A stretch of 64,000 nucleotides of DNA from Methylotenera versatilis 7. Its GTDB lineage: Bacteria; Pseudomonadota; Gammaproteobacteria; Burkholderiales; Methylophilaceae. The stretch lies in assembly GCF_000799165.1 (NCBI RefSeq), contig NZ_JUGF01000001.1:372001-436000 (forward strand), written 5' to 3'. The notes under the pieces were generated by a model. That model was not told where the DNA came from and did not search any database. It worked only from the letters and a program-made list of their open reading frames with translations. Positions within the stretch are counted from its first letter, which is position 1. Every line of letters begins with the position of its first letter. A program made the translations under genes and the position numbers. Of the stretch, positions 26,842-36,145 are shown piece after piece.

Positions 26842-27411
26842 TTAAACCAGTACATAAAGATGCTCGTAAAGTATATAGCTACCGATTCCTATCAGTATTA
26901 CACCACCGAATATTTCCGCACGCTTGCCCACCATAATACCTAGCACTTTACCTAACATAAAGCCGATTGTTACCATTGTAAAAGTCGCTAATCCGATCGC
27001 TGCTGCTGTAACAGTGATATTCACATCAATAAAAGCCAAACCCACACCAACAGCCATTGCATCAATACTTGTTGCAAAAGCGGTAATCGCTAAGACGATG
27101 AATGTGTGATGATTAGGTTTTTCCTCAACAGATTCAGTGTCTTTTAAGCCTGTATATATCATATGGATACCGAGTATCACCAGTAATGTAAAGGCTATCC
27201 AATGATCCCAAGCAGCGATATATTGGGCTGCGCCGCGACCAATTGCCCAACCAATCAATGGTGTGGTTGCCTCAATGACTCCGAAGATAAGCCCTGTGCG
27301 AAGTGCTTCTGAAAGTTTAGGGCTTTTTAATGTCGCGCCTTTACCGATAGCAGCAGCAAATGCATCGGTAGACATGGCAAGCGCGAGAAGCGTGGTAGAA
27401 ATGATATTCAT
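26842..27411 (-). CDS. mntP: Manganese efflux pump MntP
   Basis: A 189-residue inner-membrane protein of the MntP family, which exports Mn(II). The N-terminal [20 protein letters not shown] closely follows E. coli MntP (188 residues), and [20 protein letters not shown] and [10 protein letters not shown] also match. Six hydrophobic helices are visible, and the acidic residues in MSTDAF and ATSIDAM are the likely metal ligands. I chose ATG 27411 to match the family length; a longer in-frame start at 27453 would add 14 residues unlike the family and overlap the leader. A yybP-ykoY riboswitch precedes it. Confidence 0.93.
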   Translation of the reverse strand: MNIISTTLLALAMSTDAFAAAIGKGATLKSPKLSEALRTGLIFGVIEATTPLIGWAIGRGAAQYIAAWDHWIAFTLLVILGIHMIYTGLKDTESVEEKPNHHTFIVLAITAFATSIDAMAVGVGLAFIDVNITVTAAAIGLATFTMVTIGFMLGKVLGIMVGKRAEIFGGVILIGIGSYILYEHLYVLV

Positions 27412-27423
27412 GAATGGTTTTCT

Positions 27424-27461
27424 AGTCGGGTCAAGAATAGTGAATGTCATCACGCCCGACT
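27424..27461 (-). promoter_or_regulatory. mntP: Stem in the expression platform of mntP
   Basis: AGTCGGG (27424-27430) pairs with CCCGACT (27455-27461), a 7-base-pair stem around a 24-base loop, between the riboswitch aptamer and the mntP start. It lies where an expression platform would be and may switch access to the ribosome site. Confidence 0.35.
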
Positions 27462-27483
27462 TAATATCGCGTTGACATCCATT

Positions 27484-27580
27484 AGTCTCGCCAACCGAAA
27501 ACGGCTACCTGTACCACGACGTTAGTCGATTATGTTGACACAGGTACTTCATATAAGAAGTAGGCTACTCCCCAAGGGTT
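27484..27580 (-). ncRNA. yybP-ykoY manganese riboswitch
   Basis: On the - strand this region begins with GGGGAGTAGCC (27566-27576), continues with a GTCAACATAA segment, and ends with GGTAGCCGTTTTCGGTTGGC and GAGACT. These are the conserved elements of the yybP-ykoY aptamer, which senses Mn(II) and controls mntP and alx in E. coli. It lies about 70 bases upstream of the mntP start, so manganese should raise expression of the exporter. Confidence 0.9.
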
Positions 27581-27782
27581 AACGCAATTCTAACTGAAAA
27601 TAGAAATTTTTAAAATTGAATTTAAAGCTGACCATCCGCTTTGGGTCGCTTAGTTACTTTTATTGAATTGGAGTGGTTAGGTCAAACGCAGGCAGTTATT
27701 AGGTACTTTTAATCTTCACTTTTAAAGCTCTCCTTTGAATTATCTAACTTTACGGCATTTACTGATAATGCTAGACTTTGAT

Positions 27783-27801
27783 GATAATGGTTCTCATTAT
27801 T
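27783..27801 (+). promoter_or_regulatory. Fur-box-like site upstream of response regulator
   Basis: GATAATGGTTCTCATTATT matches the 19-base Fur consensus (GATAATGATAATCATTATC) at about 14 positions and is a near-perfect dyad. It is 80 bases upstream of the response regulator start, in a promoter position, so iron probably represses this operon through Fur. Confidence 0.7.
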
Positions 27802-27881
27802 GATATTTTTTTCATAAAAAGACAAAGATATTATTAAGTAAACTTGCATCAATACCTCAATCATAAAATTGCCGACTGCAT

Positions 27882-28556
27882 ATGCGCATACTAGTTGTAG
27901 AAGATAATAAAGATATTCTTTCGCTGATAGTTGATTTCCTTACCTCACAACATCATCAAGTGGACTGTGCTCAGGATGGACTAACGGGATTGCATTTAGC
28001 CGTAACTCAACAGTTCGACATAATTGTTCTTGATATTATGTTGCCAGGCTTGGACGGATATCAATTTTGTCAAAAATTACGCGAAGATGCAAAAATCGAA
28101 ACTCCCATCATCATGCTTACTGCAAGAGATGCTTTAGATGATAAATTAAAAGGCCTTAAGCTAGGGGCTGATGATTATTTGCTCAAGCCATTTGAACTTT
28201 CAGAATTAGTTGCCCGGATGGAATCTATCGTTAAGAGGTCAAATAGAATTCAAAAGCTCCTGTTAGTTAATGGACTTAAATACAATCTAGATACTATGGA
28301 GGTTTTCCGAGATGCTTCACAGCTTAAAATCAATCCAATCGGTATGAAGTTGCTTGCACTTTTAATGCAACGCAGCCCTTACGTTGTTAAACGTGAGTTT
28401 TTGGAGAACGCCTTATGGGGTGAAGATGTTCCAGATAGTGATAGCCTTAAAGCACATATTTACCAATTAAGAGCAATTGTAGATAAGCCATTTAGTTATC
28501 CATTAATCCACACTGTACATGGTGTTGGATATCGTATTGCGCAGTTAAATGCATAA
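27882..28556 (+). CDS. OmpR/PhoB-family response regulator
   Basis: A 224-residue two-component response regulator. The receiver domain has the acidic pocket VVEDNKD, phosphoacceptor Asp51 (IIVLDIMLPGLDGY) and Lys102 in LLKPFE. The C-terminal winged helix begins near residue 130 with INPIGMKLLALLMQRSP and ends in DSDSLKAHIYQLRAIVD. It overlaps the start of the histidine kinase by 8 bases. With a Fur-box-like site upstream and a siderophore receptor downstream, it probably responds to iron or another metal; the signal is inferred. Confidence 0.92.
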   Translation: MRILVVEDNKDILSLIVDFLTSQHHQVDCAQDGLTGLHLAVTQQFDIIVLDIMLPGLDGYQFCQKLREDAKIETPIIMLTARDALDDKLKGLKLGADDYLLKPFELSELVARMESIVKRSNRIQKLLLVNGLKYNLDTMEVFRDASQLKINPIGMKLLALLMQRSPYVVKREFLENALWGEDVPDSDSLKAHIYQLRAIVDKPFSYPLIHTVHGVGYRIAQLNA

Positions 28557-29823
28557 TCACCCTCTGCGAAATAGAATCGTTATCGCATTTGTATTGATGA
28601 CCTTTGTTGTAAGCAGCGTATTTTCGTTTGCACTAATCAAAGTTTTTCATTACGTCGAAGAACAGATTATCAGTAGGGAGTTACAGGACAAACTTTCCTA
28701 CTTTTTATATGAGGATAATGGCAATCAAGATACTAAAATGCAAATGCTGGGCGTCAATATTTATTCATCGAACAGTGAAACCTATCCGATTCCTAAAGAA
28801 TTTTCACATTTAAAATTCGGCTTTACCGAGATAGTTAAAGATAGTCATGCTTTACATGCTTACAGGCGTTTGTTAAGCGGTAATGACTATTTGGTCATAC
28901 AAGATCAAACTAATTTAGAGGAGAATGAGCGCGCTTTATTTTATGGTGTAAAAGTTGGCTACGTACTCAGTATTATTACGGCAGCTTTAGTTGGCTGGCT
29001 ACTTGCGAAAAGACTCACGAATCCACTGGTAAGGCTGACCTCGCAAGTAGGGCAGTTCAACCCAGAAAATCCATCACAAGTTTCATTGGCTCATGAATAT
29101 GGCAATGATGAAATTGGACACCTTGCTCGGGCATTCGACAAAGCTTTTGGTCAGTTGAACATTGCCCTTAAAAGAGAGCGTCTTTTCACAAGTGATGTAA
29201 GTCACGAGCTTCGTACTTCACTCATGGTTGTAGGTGCTGCGAGTACGATATTGCTTCAATCTAATAAGGAAAATAATAAAAATTATCACTATATTGAACG
29301 CATAAAAAAAGCAAATAATGATATGACCAAGTTGGTACAAACATTTTTGATTCTTGCGCGATCCAACAAAGAAGAGTCCGAAGTCTCTGAAAAAGTCACT
29401 TTATTAACCGCTGCTGAAAAACAAATTCAAATATGGCAAGAAGAATTTAAATCAAAAGGCCTTCAACTGATATTAGAAAAAAAAGTACCAACACCACTTT
29501 TATTTAATGCCACATTTCTTGATACTGTTATGACAAATCTTTTGCGCAATGCGTTGCATTACACGAATAGTGGAGTCGTCAAAATTATATTAGAGAAAAA
29601 TCAGTTTAGCATTCAAGATACAGGGACTGGTATTTCTATTCAAGAACAAGCTTTAATATTTGAACCATTCTACAGAGGTGTTAATACAGAAACGGAAGGG
29701 TTGGGACTAGGGCTTTCACTAGTACAGCGAATCTGTAATCACCAAGGTTGGACTGTTGATGTTAAGTCTGTTTCACCACAAGGTAGTATTTTTACAGTCG
29801 TTTTAAATCCAATTTCACTTTAA
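28549..29823 (+). CDS. Sensor histidine kinase
   Basis: A 424-residue inner-membrane kinase partner of the preceding regulator. Membrane helix 1 lies at about 10-32, a periplasmic sensor of about 100 residues follows, then helix 2 (about 134-154), HAMP-like linker and HisKA with His219 in SDVSHELRTSL, where the usual proline after the arginine-threonine is serine. The ATPase domain has NLLRNALHYT, DTGTGIS and GLGLGLS. The sensor contains no obvious metal-binding cluster such as ExxE. Its gene ends 160 bases before a TonB-dependent receptor. Confidence 0.92.
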   Translation: MHNHPLRNRIVIAFVLMTFVVSSVFSFALIKVFHYVEEQIISRELQDKLSYFLYEDNGNQDTKMQMLGVNIYSSNSETYPIPKEFSHLKFGFTEIVKDSHALHAYRRLLSGNDYLVIQDQTNLEENERALFYGVKVGYVLSIITAALVGWLLAKRLTNPLVRLTSQVGQFNPENPSQVSLAHEYGNDEIGHLARAFDKAFGQLNIALKRERLFTSDVSHELRTSLMVVGAASTILLQSNKENNKNYHYIERIKKANNDMTKLVQTFLILARSNKEESEVSEKVTLLTAAEKQIQIWQEEFKSKGLQLILEKKVPTPLLFNATFLDTVMTNLLRNALHYTNSGVVKIILEKNQFSIQDTGTGISIQEQALIFEPFYRGVNTETEGLGLGLSLVQRICNHQGWTVDVKSVSPQGSIFTVVLNPISL

Positions 29824-29873
29824 TTTTACCTTTTCGATACCTTTTTTTTACTTTGGGTATTGCATTATTACAT

Positions 29874-29907
29874 CTGATAATAATTCTCATTTACTAATTA
29901 TTATCAG
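29874..29907 (+). promoter_or_regulatory. Long inverted repeat with Fur-box-like half sites upstream of TonB receptor
   Basis: CTGATAATAATT (29874-29885) and AATTATTATCAG (29896-29907) form a perfect 12-base inverted repeat around a 10-base centre. The left part (29876-29894) reads as a Fur box with several mismatches. This lies about 75 bases upstream of the receptor start, at the expected promoter, and could bind two Fur dimers. Confidence 0.7.
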
Positions 29908-29983
29908 ACATATATAAAGTCCAATATTCGCCTGAAACTAGAAGCTTTTATTGGATTTAGGTTAATTTATTTAAGGATTTGAA

Positions 29984-32167
29984 ATGGCCAGTGCTGTAAA
30001 TCTATTTAAAATTAAACCGCTTGCTTTAGCGGTTTCACTCACCCTTAGTTGGGCTGGTGTTGCTACTGCGGAAACAGTAGAAAGTCCAGATACATTGCCT
30101 GAAGTTGTGACTAAAGGTAAAGCCACTCCAGTAACTGAAGGCTATAAAACTAACAAAAGCACAACTGCTACACGTACAGACACATTGTTAAAAGATGTGC
30201 CGCAATCGATTACGGTCACAACCAAAGAATTGATGCAAGATCAGGCAGTGCAAAATCTGGGTGATGTTGTACGATACACCCCGGGTGTTGGCGCAGCTCA
30301 AGGAGAGGGTAACCGTGAAACATTTATTTTTCGTGGCAATAGTACTACTGGCGATTTCTTTGTAGATGGGATGCGTGACGACACTCAGTATTATCGCGAT
30401 TTATATAATACTGAGCGTGTAGAGATTCTTAAGGGCCCAAATGGCATGATTTTTGGTCGTGGTGGCGCTGGTGGTGTGATTAATCGAGTAAGTAAGGAAG
30501 CATCTTGGGATACAGTACGCCAACTTGGTCTGCAATACGGCTCATACGATCAAAAGCGTGTAACCTTAGACGCAGGAACTGCTATCAATGATGTTGCAGC
30601 GATTCGTCTTAATGCTATGTATGAAGATGGTAACAGTTATCGCGACGGTGTTAGCCTGGAACGTAAAGGCATCAATCCAACAATCACAATCAAACCTTCT
30701 GAAGATACCAAGGTAGTGTTAGGGGCAGAGTATTTTAAAGATGACCGGATTGCAGATCGCGGCGTATCTTCGTTTCAGGGTCGCCCACTCGATACTAAAC
30801 GTTCACAATTCTTTGGTGACGCGTCTAATAGCCCGACCAATACAGAAGTAAAAGCATTTAATGCATCGATTGAGCATGCATTTAATGACACTATTAGCAT
30901 TCGAAATAAAACACGCTACGCTGACTACGACAAGTTCTATCAAAACGTATTTCCAGGCGCAGTAAATGCGGTTGGTACAACCGTTTCTATTTCTGCCTAC
31001 AACAATGCCACTGAAAGAACTAACTTATTCAATCAAACGGATGCCATTTTTAAAGTCGATACAGGCAATATTAAACATGAGCTGTTGGCGGGGATGGAGT
31101 TGGGTCGTCAAAAAACGGATAATTTCCGTAACACAGGTTTTGTTGGTGCAACAACCACTACATCTATCAGTGTGCCGTTAAGTAACCCTACAACAAACTT
31201 TCCATTTTCATTTAGGCAAAGTGGTACAGATGCAGACAATCATACTGTAACGGATATCACAGCGTTTTATTTGCAAGATCAAATTAAGTTCACGCCACAG
31301 TGGGAAGCTGTAATTGGCGCGCGTCACGACCGCTTCGAAACAGATTTTACGAATTATCGACAACCAATCGGTAATGCGAGTCGTAATATTGAAGTGACGG
31401 ATAATTTATTCTCACCGCGCGCAGGCTTAATCTATAAGCCGATTGAACCTGTATCCGTTTATACAAGTTACAGTGTATCTTATGTTCCGCGTGCCGGTGA
31501 TCAACTCGCCAGCTTAACCCCTACCAATAAAGCATTCGATCCAGAAAAATTCAAAAATCTGGAACTAGGTGTGAAATGGGATTACAGCCCGGATTTAGCT
31601 TTAACGGCTGCTATCTATAAATTAGAGCGTGAGAACCTTGCGATTACTGACCCAAACAATCCAGCAGGTCCGCAAATTTTGACTGATGGTCAAGAGTCTA
31701 AAGGATTTGAGTTTGGTGTGAACGGCAAAATAACTTCAAAGTGGAGTGTAGCGGGCGGTTATGCATATCAAGATGCTGAATTTACTAAACGCCAGGGTAA
31801 TGCTAATCCAGCAAATGTTATTGAAAAAGGTACGAATGTAGCACAAGTGCCTAAACATACTTTCTCATTGTGGAATCGCTATGACTTTAACGAAACTTGG
31901 GGGGCTGCAATTGGTGTCATTACACGTTCAGATATGTATGCTGCAACGCCAGTTGTTGGTAGTGCTACTGTAGCAAGCAGTGTAAAACTACCAGGTTACA
32001 CACGTATTGATGCTGCTGTGTTTGCAAAAATCAATAATAATTTAAGAGCTCAGTTGAATATTGAAAATCTGTTTGATAAAGACTATTACTTATATGCCAA
32101 TAGTAATAACAACATCACTCCAGGATCTCCAGTTGCCGGTAGACTTTCTTTGATTGCAGACTTTTAA
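29984..32167 (+). CDS. TonB-dependent siderophore receptor
   Basis: A 727-residue outer-membrane receptor. It has a signal peptide (KPLALAVSLTLSWAGVATAE), a plug domain starting near TRTDTLLKDVPQSITVTTKE (about 66-85) with RVEILKGPNGMIFGRGGAGG (about 146-165), and a 22-strand beta-barrel ending in GRLSLIADF with the aromatic C-terminus needed for assembly. The overall pattern is of the ferric-catecholate/hydroxamate (Fiu, FpvA, FhuE-like) group. It binds a ferric siderophore and passes it to the periplasm using TonB. Fur-type sites upstream fit an iron-starvation role. No transport ATPase lies nearby. Confidence 0.93.
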   Translation: MASAVNLFKIKPLALAVSLTLSWAGVATAETVESPDTLPEVVTKGKATPVTEGYKTNKSTTATRTDTLLKDVPQSITVTTKELMQDQAVQNLGDVVRYTPGVGAAQGEGNRETFIFRGNSTTGDFFVDGMRDDTQYYRDLYNTERVEILKGPNGMIFGRGGAGGVINRVSKEASWDTVRQLGLQYGSYDQKRVTLDAGTAINDVAAIRLNAMYEDGNSYRDGVSLERKGINPTITIKPSEDTKVVLGAEYFKDDRIADRGVSSFQGRPLDTKRSQFFGDASNSPTNTEVKAFNASIEHAFNDTISIRNKTRYADYDKFYQNVFPGAVNAVGTTVSISAYNNATERTNLFNQTDAIFKVDTGNIKHELLAGMELGRQKTDNFRNTGFVGATTTTSISVPLSNPTTNFPFSFRQSGTDADNHTVTDITAFYLQDQIKFTPQWEAVIGARHDRFETDFTNYRQPIGNASRNIEVTDNLFSPRAGLIYKPIEPVSVYTSYSVSYVPRAGDQLASLTPTNKAFDPEKFKNLELGVKWDYSPDLALTAAIYKLERENLAITDPNNPAGPQILTDGQESKGFEFGVNGKITSKWSVAGGYAYQDAEFTKRQGNANPANVIEKGTNVAQVPKHTFSLWNRYDFNETWGAAIGVITRSDMYAATPVVGSATVASSVKLPGYTRIDAAVFAKINNNLRAQLNIENLFDKDYYLYANSNNNITPGSPVAGRLSLIADF

Positions 32168-32254
32168 ACCAATAGCGACTGCTTATATATTCAAAGTCAA
32201 TGGTCAAGCCAGCAAAGTAGCAATACTGTAATAGCAAGCCAGGCCACCCATATA

Positions 32255-32286
32255 CCTACAAGCACAAAGTGTTTGTAGGTTTTTTT
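32255..32286 (+). terminator. Intrinsic terminator after the TonB receptor
   Basis: An 11-base-pair stem (CCTACAAGCAC with GTGTTTGTAGG, one G-T pair) with a 3-base loop, followed by a run of seven T. It lies 88 bases after the receptor stop and ends the iron-uptake transcript. Confidence 0.9.
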
Positions 32287-32386
32287 AGTACTTTATTCCA
32301 ACTTCATTAATTGGCTAAACCCTATTAATGTAAATCAACTAATCCCAGTAGTTATCTTTGAAATTGAGAAATCAGTTTCTAGCACG

Positions 32387-32470
32387 GTAGGGCGTACCCG
32401 TTTACGGTCCGCCGCATATTGCGATACATCATTCGGCGGACTGCTTTGCGAGTCCACTCTATACGGGAAG
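32387..32470. repeat. Palindromic, GC-richer element of unknown origin
   Basis: In the 410-base gap after the receptor terminator lies a stretch richer in G+C than its surroundings. GTCCGCCG (32407-32414) and CGGCGGAC (32434-32441) form a perfect 8-base-pair stem around 19 bases, and CCCGT (32397-32401) can pair with ACGGG (32463-32467) outside it. This looks like a dispersed palindromic repeat or a small MITE-type element. No target-site duplication is obvious. The rest of the gap (32287-32386 and 32471-32697) shows nothing I can support. Confidence 0.4.
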
Positions 32471-32697
32471 CAAAGTTTATAGGCATATTTCTTTGCTATC
32501 AATGGACATCGTGTAGATAGGCTAGTTTTCTTTTCTCAGCCTTTTATTTTGAGTCTAAAATAGTAAATGCCGTAACGGCTTTTCCATAGATACGAGGGTA
32601 GTTTCAATGTACAATGAATCACCCAAATGGATCACTAGTAAAAAATAGATTTATATTGCGTGTAACCGATTGAACTATATAAATAACTTTATATTTT

Positions 32698-32782
32698 TGG
32701 TGCCCAGAAGAGGACTCGAACCTCCACATCTTTCGATACAGGTATCTGAAACCTGCGCGTCTACCAATTCCGCCATCTGGGC
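32698..32782 (-). tRNA. tRNA-Leu (anticodon CAG)
   Basis: On the - strand this 85-base stretch folds as a class II tRNA. The acceptor arm GCCCAGA pairs with TCTGGGC, the D-arm region is GGCGGAATTGGTAGACGC, the anticodon stem CAGGT/ACCTG holds loop TTCAGAT with anticodon CAG, a variable arm follows, and the T-arm has GGTTCGAGTCC. The 3' CCA is encoded. It reads CUG leucine codons and sits divergently from rnr. Confidence 0.96.
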
Positions 32783-32833
32783 ATATTCAACTAATCATGA
32801 ATAATGCGCCGAATTTTATAGGAAGCAACTAAC

Positions 32834-35350
32834 TTGTCAATTAAAAAAAACGATACTGCCAACAAAAATAAGACCAGCAATCGTGGTAACGACCCATATG
32901 CGAGCCGTGAGGCAGCGCAGTATGAAACGCCATTACCAAGCCGCGAATTAATACTGCAAGTATTATCCGACCAAGGCGTGCCACTCAGCAATGAGCAAAT
33001 TTATATCTTGCTGGATATTGATGATAGCGAGCGTGATAATTTTAATAGGCGCTTGAATGCGATGGAGCGTGAAGGTCAAATTATGCGCAATCGCAAAGGT
33101 ACGCTGTGCTTAGCTGAAAAAATCCATCTGATTGCGGGTACTGTACTTGGACATCCTGATGGCTTTGGGTTCTTAGTACCAGATGATAAAGCCAAGCATC
33201 CGGAGGATCTGTTTTTAGGTCCGCGTGAGATGGCGCAGGTGATGCATGGTGATCGCGCGATGGTGCGCATGGCTGGTTTAGATAGGAAAGGTCGGCCAGA
33301 AGGTAAGATTGTTGAAGTGCTGGAGCGTAGTACTAAAACCTTGGTAGGCCGCATCGTACGTGGCACAGGCGTGACGATTGTAGCAGCTGAAGATAAGCGC
33401 ATTAATCAGGATATCCTGATTCCTTATCATTTAGACATGGGCGCAAAACCTGGTCAGGTGGTGATGGTAGAGTTGACGGAACAGCCAAGTTCACACGCGC
33501 ATCCGATGGGTAAAGTAGTGCAGATTTTGGGTAACTATGCAGACAGTGGTATGGAAATCGAAATTGCGTTAAGAAAACACAATCTTCCGCATGAGTTTTC
33601 TCCGGCCGCACTTAGTCAAGCAGAAGGCATTCCTAAAGTAGTGCAAGCCGCTGATTACAAAGACCGTATTGATTTACGCGAGTTAGCTTTAATCACAATT
33701 GATGGCGAAACGGCACGTGATTTTGATGATGCAGTATTTGCTGAGCCATTGAATACCGATAAACCAAACTTAGGTTGGCGTTTAGTCGTCGCAATTGCCG
33801 ATGTGAGTTTTTACGTTAAGCCTGATGACGCGCTGGACAAAGATGCATTTGAGCGCGGCAATTCGGTGTATTTCCCGCGTCGAGTGATTCCCATGTTGCC
33901 GGAAGCACTGTCAAACGGATTATGTTCGCTTAACCCAGACGTTGAGCGATTATGCATGATTTGCGACATGCAGGTTGATGCGAATGGCATCGTACAGAAA
34001 TATCAGTTTTATCCTTCAGTCATGTGCTCAAAAGCGCGTATGACTTACACAAAAGTCGCAGACATGCTGCAAAACCCAGACGGAGATACGGCTAAAGAAT
34101 ACAGCCATATCATGCCGCACGTGCAGAATCTATATAGCTTATTTAAGTTAATGCTGAATCAACGTGAGAAACGCGGTGCGATTGAGTTTGAATCCACTGA
34201 AACCATGATGATTTTTGATGACAATGGAAAAATTGAACGTATTGTGCCTACTGGCCGCAATGATGCGCATAAATTGATTGAAGAATGTATGCTGGCCGCA
34301 AATGTATGTGCAGCTGATTTTTTACACAAAAATGAACAGGCTGCACTTTATCGTATTCATGAAGGACCAACGCCAGAAAAATTAGAGGCCTTGCGCATAT
34401 TTATGGGCGAAGTGGGTTTTGGTGTAGGTGGCGGTGATAAACCGCATGCCAAAGATTATGGCAAGCTGATGAATCAGATTAAAGAGCGACCTGACGCACA
34501 ATTACTGCAAACGGTATTGTTAAGATCCATGCAGCAAGCGGTTTACAGCCCCGATAATGTCGGTCATTTTGGCCTGGCGTATGAAGCTTATGCGCATTTC
34601 ACTTCACCAATACGCCGTTATCCTGACTTGCTGATTCATCGTGCGATTAAAGCGGTAGTTAAAGGTGAAAAATACAAAGCGAAAGATTGGAGTCAGCTGG
34701 GTATTCACTGCTCAATGACTGAACGCCGCGCAGATGATGCCACGCGCGACGTGACCAACTGGCTAAAATGCTATTACATGCAAGATAAGATCGGTGAGAT
34801 ATACGAAGGCACTGTGGCGGGTGTAACCAGTTTTGGCCTGTTTGTGGCGTTGGACGGTGTATATGTAGAAGGTTTAGTGCATGTGACTGAACTGGGTAAT
34901 GATTATTTTAATTACGATAAAGCGCGCCATGAAATGCTAGGTGAACGTACGGGTGCACGATACAGGTTGGGTGACAGGTTAACTGTGAAGGTTGCGCGCG
35001 TGGATTTAGAAACCACTAAAATTGATTTTACCTTGGTGACAGGTAATGGGAACAGTGGCGCGGGTAAAACCGCTAATCCAATAACAACGGATAACAAAAG
35101 TTATCAAAACACAGGTGTTAACAAACCTTTGAGTGTAAAAAAATCTAAAGCGGCAGATGACTTTAAAAGCGATTTTAAACCGATGAGCACGCGCGCACTT
35201 GAAAAAGCGAAAAAAGACCGTTCCGGTGCGAAAAAATCAGTTAAAGCACCGGTTAAGTCTGGGTCTAAGTCTGCATCGAAGTCAGCGTCAAAATCAACTT
35301 CAAAAACAGTTTCCAAGAATAGAAATACAAAAAATAAAGGTAAAAGATAG
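32834..35350 (+). CDS. rnr: Ribonuclease R
   Basis: An 838-residue 3'-5' exoribonuclease that degrades structured RNA and helps process rRNA and tmRNA-tagged messages. Domains in order are an N-terminal winged helix ([19 protein letters not shown]), cold-shock-type RNA-binding parts ([14 protein letters not shown]), the RNB catalytic core with the metal-binding [11 protein letters not shown] (about 293-304), an S1 domain ([20 protein letters not shown], about 655-674) and a basic tail. The tail is low complexity with repeated Ser-Lys-Ser-Ala units. The start is TTG preceded by AGGAAG. It is followed 2 bases later by rlmB. Confidence 0.95.
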   Translation: MSIKKNDTANKNKTSNRGNDPYASREAAQYETPLPSRELILQVLSDQGVPLSNEQIYILLDIDDSERDNFNRRLNAMEREGQIMRNRKGTLCLAEKIHLIAGTVLGHPDGFGFLVPDDKAKHPEDLFLGPREMAQVMHGDRAMVRMAGLDRKGRPEGKIVEVLERSTKTLVGRIVRGTGVTIVAAEDKRINQDILIPYHLDMGAKPGQVVMVELTEQPSSHAHPMGKVVQILGNYADSGMEIEIALRKHNLPHEFSPAALSQAEGIPKVVQAADYKDRIDLRELALITIDGETARDFDDAVFAEPLNTDKPNLGWRLVVAIADVSFYVKPDDALDKDAFERGNSVYFPRRVIPMLPEALSNGLCSLNPDVERLCMICDMQVDANGIVQKYQFYPSVMCSKARMTYTKVADMLQNPDGDTAKEYSHIMPHVQNLYSLFKLMLNQREKRGAIEFESTETMMIFDDNGKIERIVPTGRNDAHKLIEECMLAANVCAADFLHKNEQAALYRIHEGPTPEKLEALRIFMGEVGFGVGGGDKPHAKDYGKLMNQIKERPDAQLLQTVLLRSMQQAVYSPDNVGHFGLAYEAYAHFTSPIRRYPDLLIHRAIKAVVKGEKYKAKDWSQLGIHCSMTERRADDATRDVTNWLKCYYMQDKIGEIYEGTVAGVTSFGLFVALDGVYVEGLVHVTELGNDYFNYDKARHEMLGERTGARYRLGDRLTVKVARVDLETTKIDFTLVTGNGNSGAGKTANPITTDNKSYQNTGVNKPLSVKKSKAADDFKSDFKPMSTRALEKAKKDRSGAKKSVKAPVKSGSKSASKSASKSTSKTVSKNRNTKNKGKR

Positions 35351-35352
35351 TA

Positions 35353-36120
35353 ATGTCAGATTCACGTATTTTATTTGGCTTTCACGCCGTTTTAAGCCGT
35401 ATGCGCCAGCATGCGACCAGTATCGAAGAGATTTTAATTGATCGCGACCGTATCGATGCGCGCATGAAAGATCTGCTGAAAATGGCAGAAGCGTCCAATG
35501 TGCGCACCATGCAGGTTGATCGCAATCGCCTCGATGGCTTGGCTGGTATGAATGGTCGTCACCAAGGAGTGATTGCACGCGTAGTAGATACGCCTATTCC
35601 TTACAAGGATATTCACGATATTTTAGAATCAGATTTAACCGAGCCGCCATTTTTCCTGGTGCTGGATGGTGTAGAAGACCCGCACAATTTGGGTGCATGT
35701 TTGCGCGTGGCTGACGCAATGGGCGTACACGCCGTTATCGCACCTAAAGACCGTGCCGTTGGTTTAAATGCTACAGTGCGTAAAGTAGCCTGTGGCGCGG
35801 CAGAAACAGTGCCTTTTATTGCTGTGACTAATCTTGCACGTACTTTGCGAGAGTTGAAAGATGCTGGGGTGTTTATCGTAGGTACTGCAATGGAGGCACC
35901 GAAGGGCATGGACGCACCAAGTAGTTTGCTTGACGTTAAATTAGATGGCCCAATTGCTTTGGTTTTAGGTGCAGAAGGTGATGGTATTCGCCGCTTGACG
36001 GCTGAGACTTGTGATGCATTAGTGACTATTCCGATGTTTGGTAGCGTGGAAAGTCTTAATGTCAGTGTGGCAAGTGGAATCTGTTTATATGAGGTGCGGC
36101 GTCAACGTAGTCTGAAGTAA
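35353..36120 (+). CDS. rlmB: 23S rRNA (guanosine-2'-O-)-methyltransferase RlmB
   Basis: A 255-residue SpoU-family methyltransferase that methylates the ribose of G2251 in 23S rRNA. The N-terminal substrate-binding part begins with [15 protein letters not shown]. The knotted catalytic domain shows [20 protein letters not shown] (about 99-118), [15 protein letters not shown] (about 197-211) and [20 protein letters not shown] (about 225-244), the three SpoU motifs. It lies directly after rnr, the same pairing as in E. coli, and is co-transcribed with it. Confidence 0.96.
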   Translation: MSDSRILFGFHAVLSRMRQHATSIEEILIDRDRIDARMKDLLKMAEASNVRTMQVDRNRLDGLAGMNGRHQGVIARVVDTPIPYKDIHDILESDLTEPPFFLVLDGVEDPHNLGACLRVADAMGVHAVIAPKDRAVGLNATVRKVACGAAETVPFIAVTNLARTLRELKDAGVFIVGTAMEAPKGMDAPSSLLDVKLDGPIALVLGAEGDGIRRLTAETCDALVTIPMFGSVESLNVSVASGICLYEVRRQRSLK

Positions 36121-36145
36121 CGATTCACATGAATACAGCTTAAGC

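Noticed and set aside
32407-32441. The 8-base-pair hairpin as an intrinsic terminator for the siderophore receptor
   Set aside because: No T-run follows it and a strong terminator already lies at 32255-32286.
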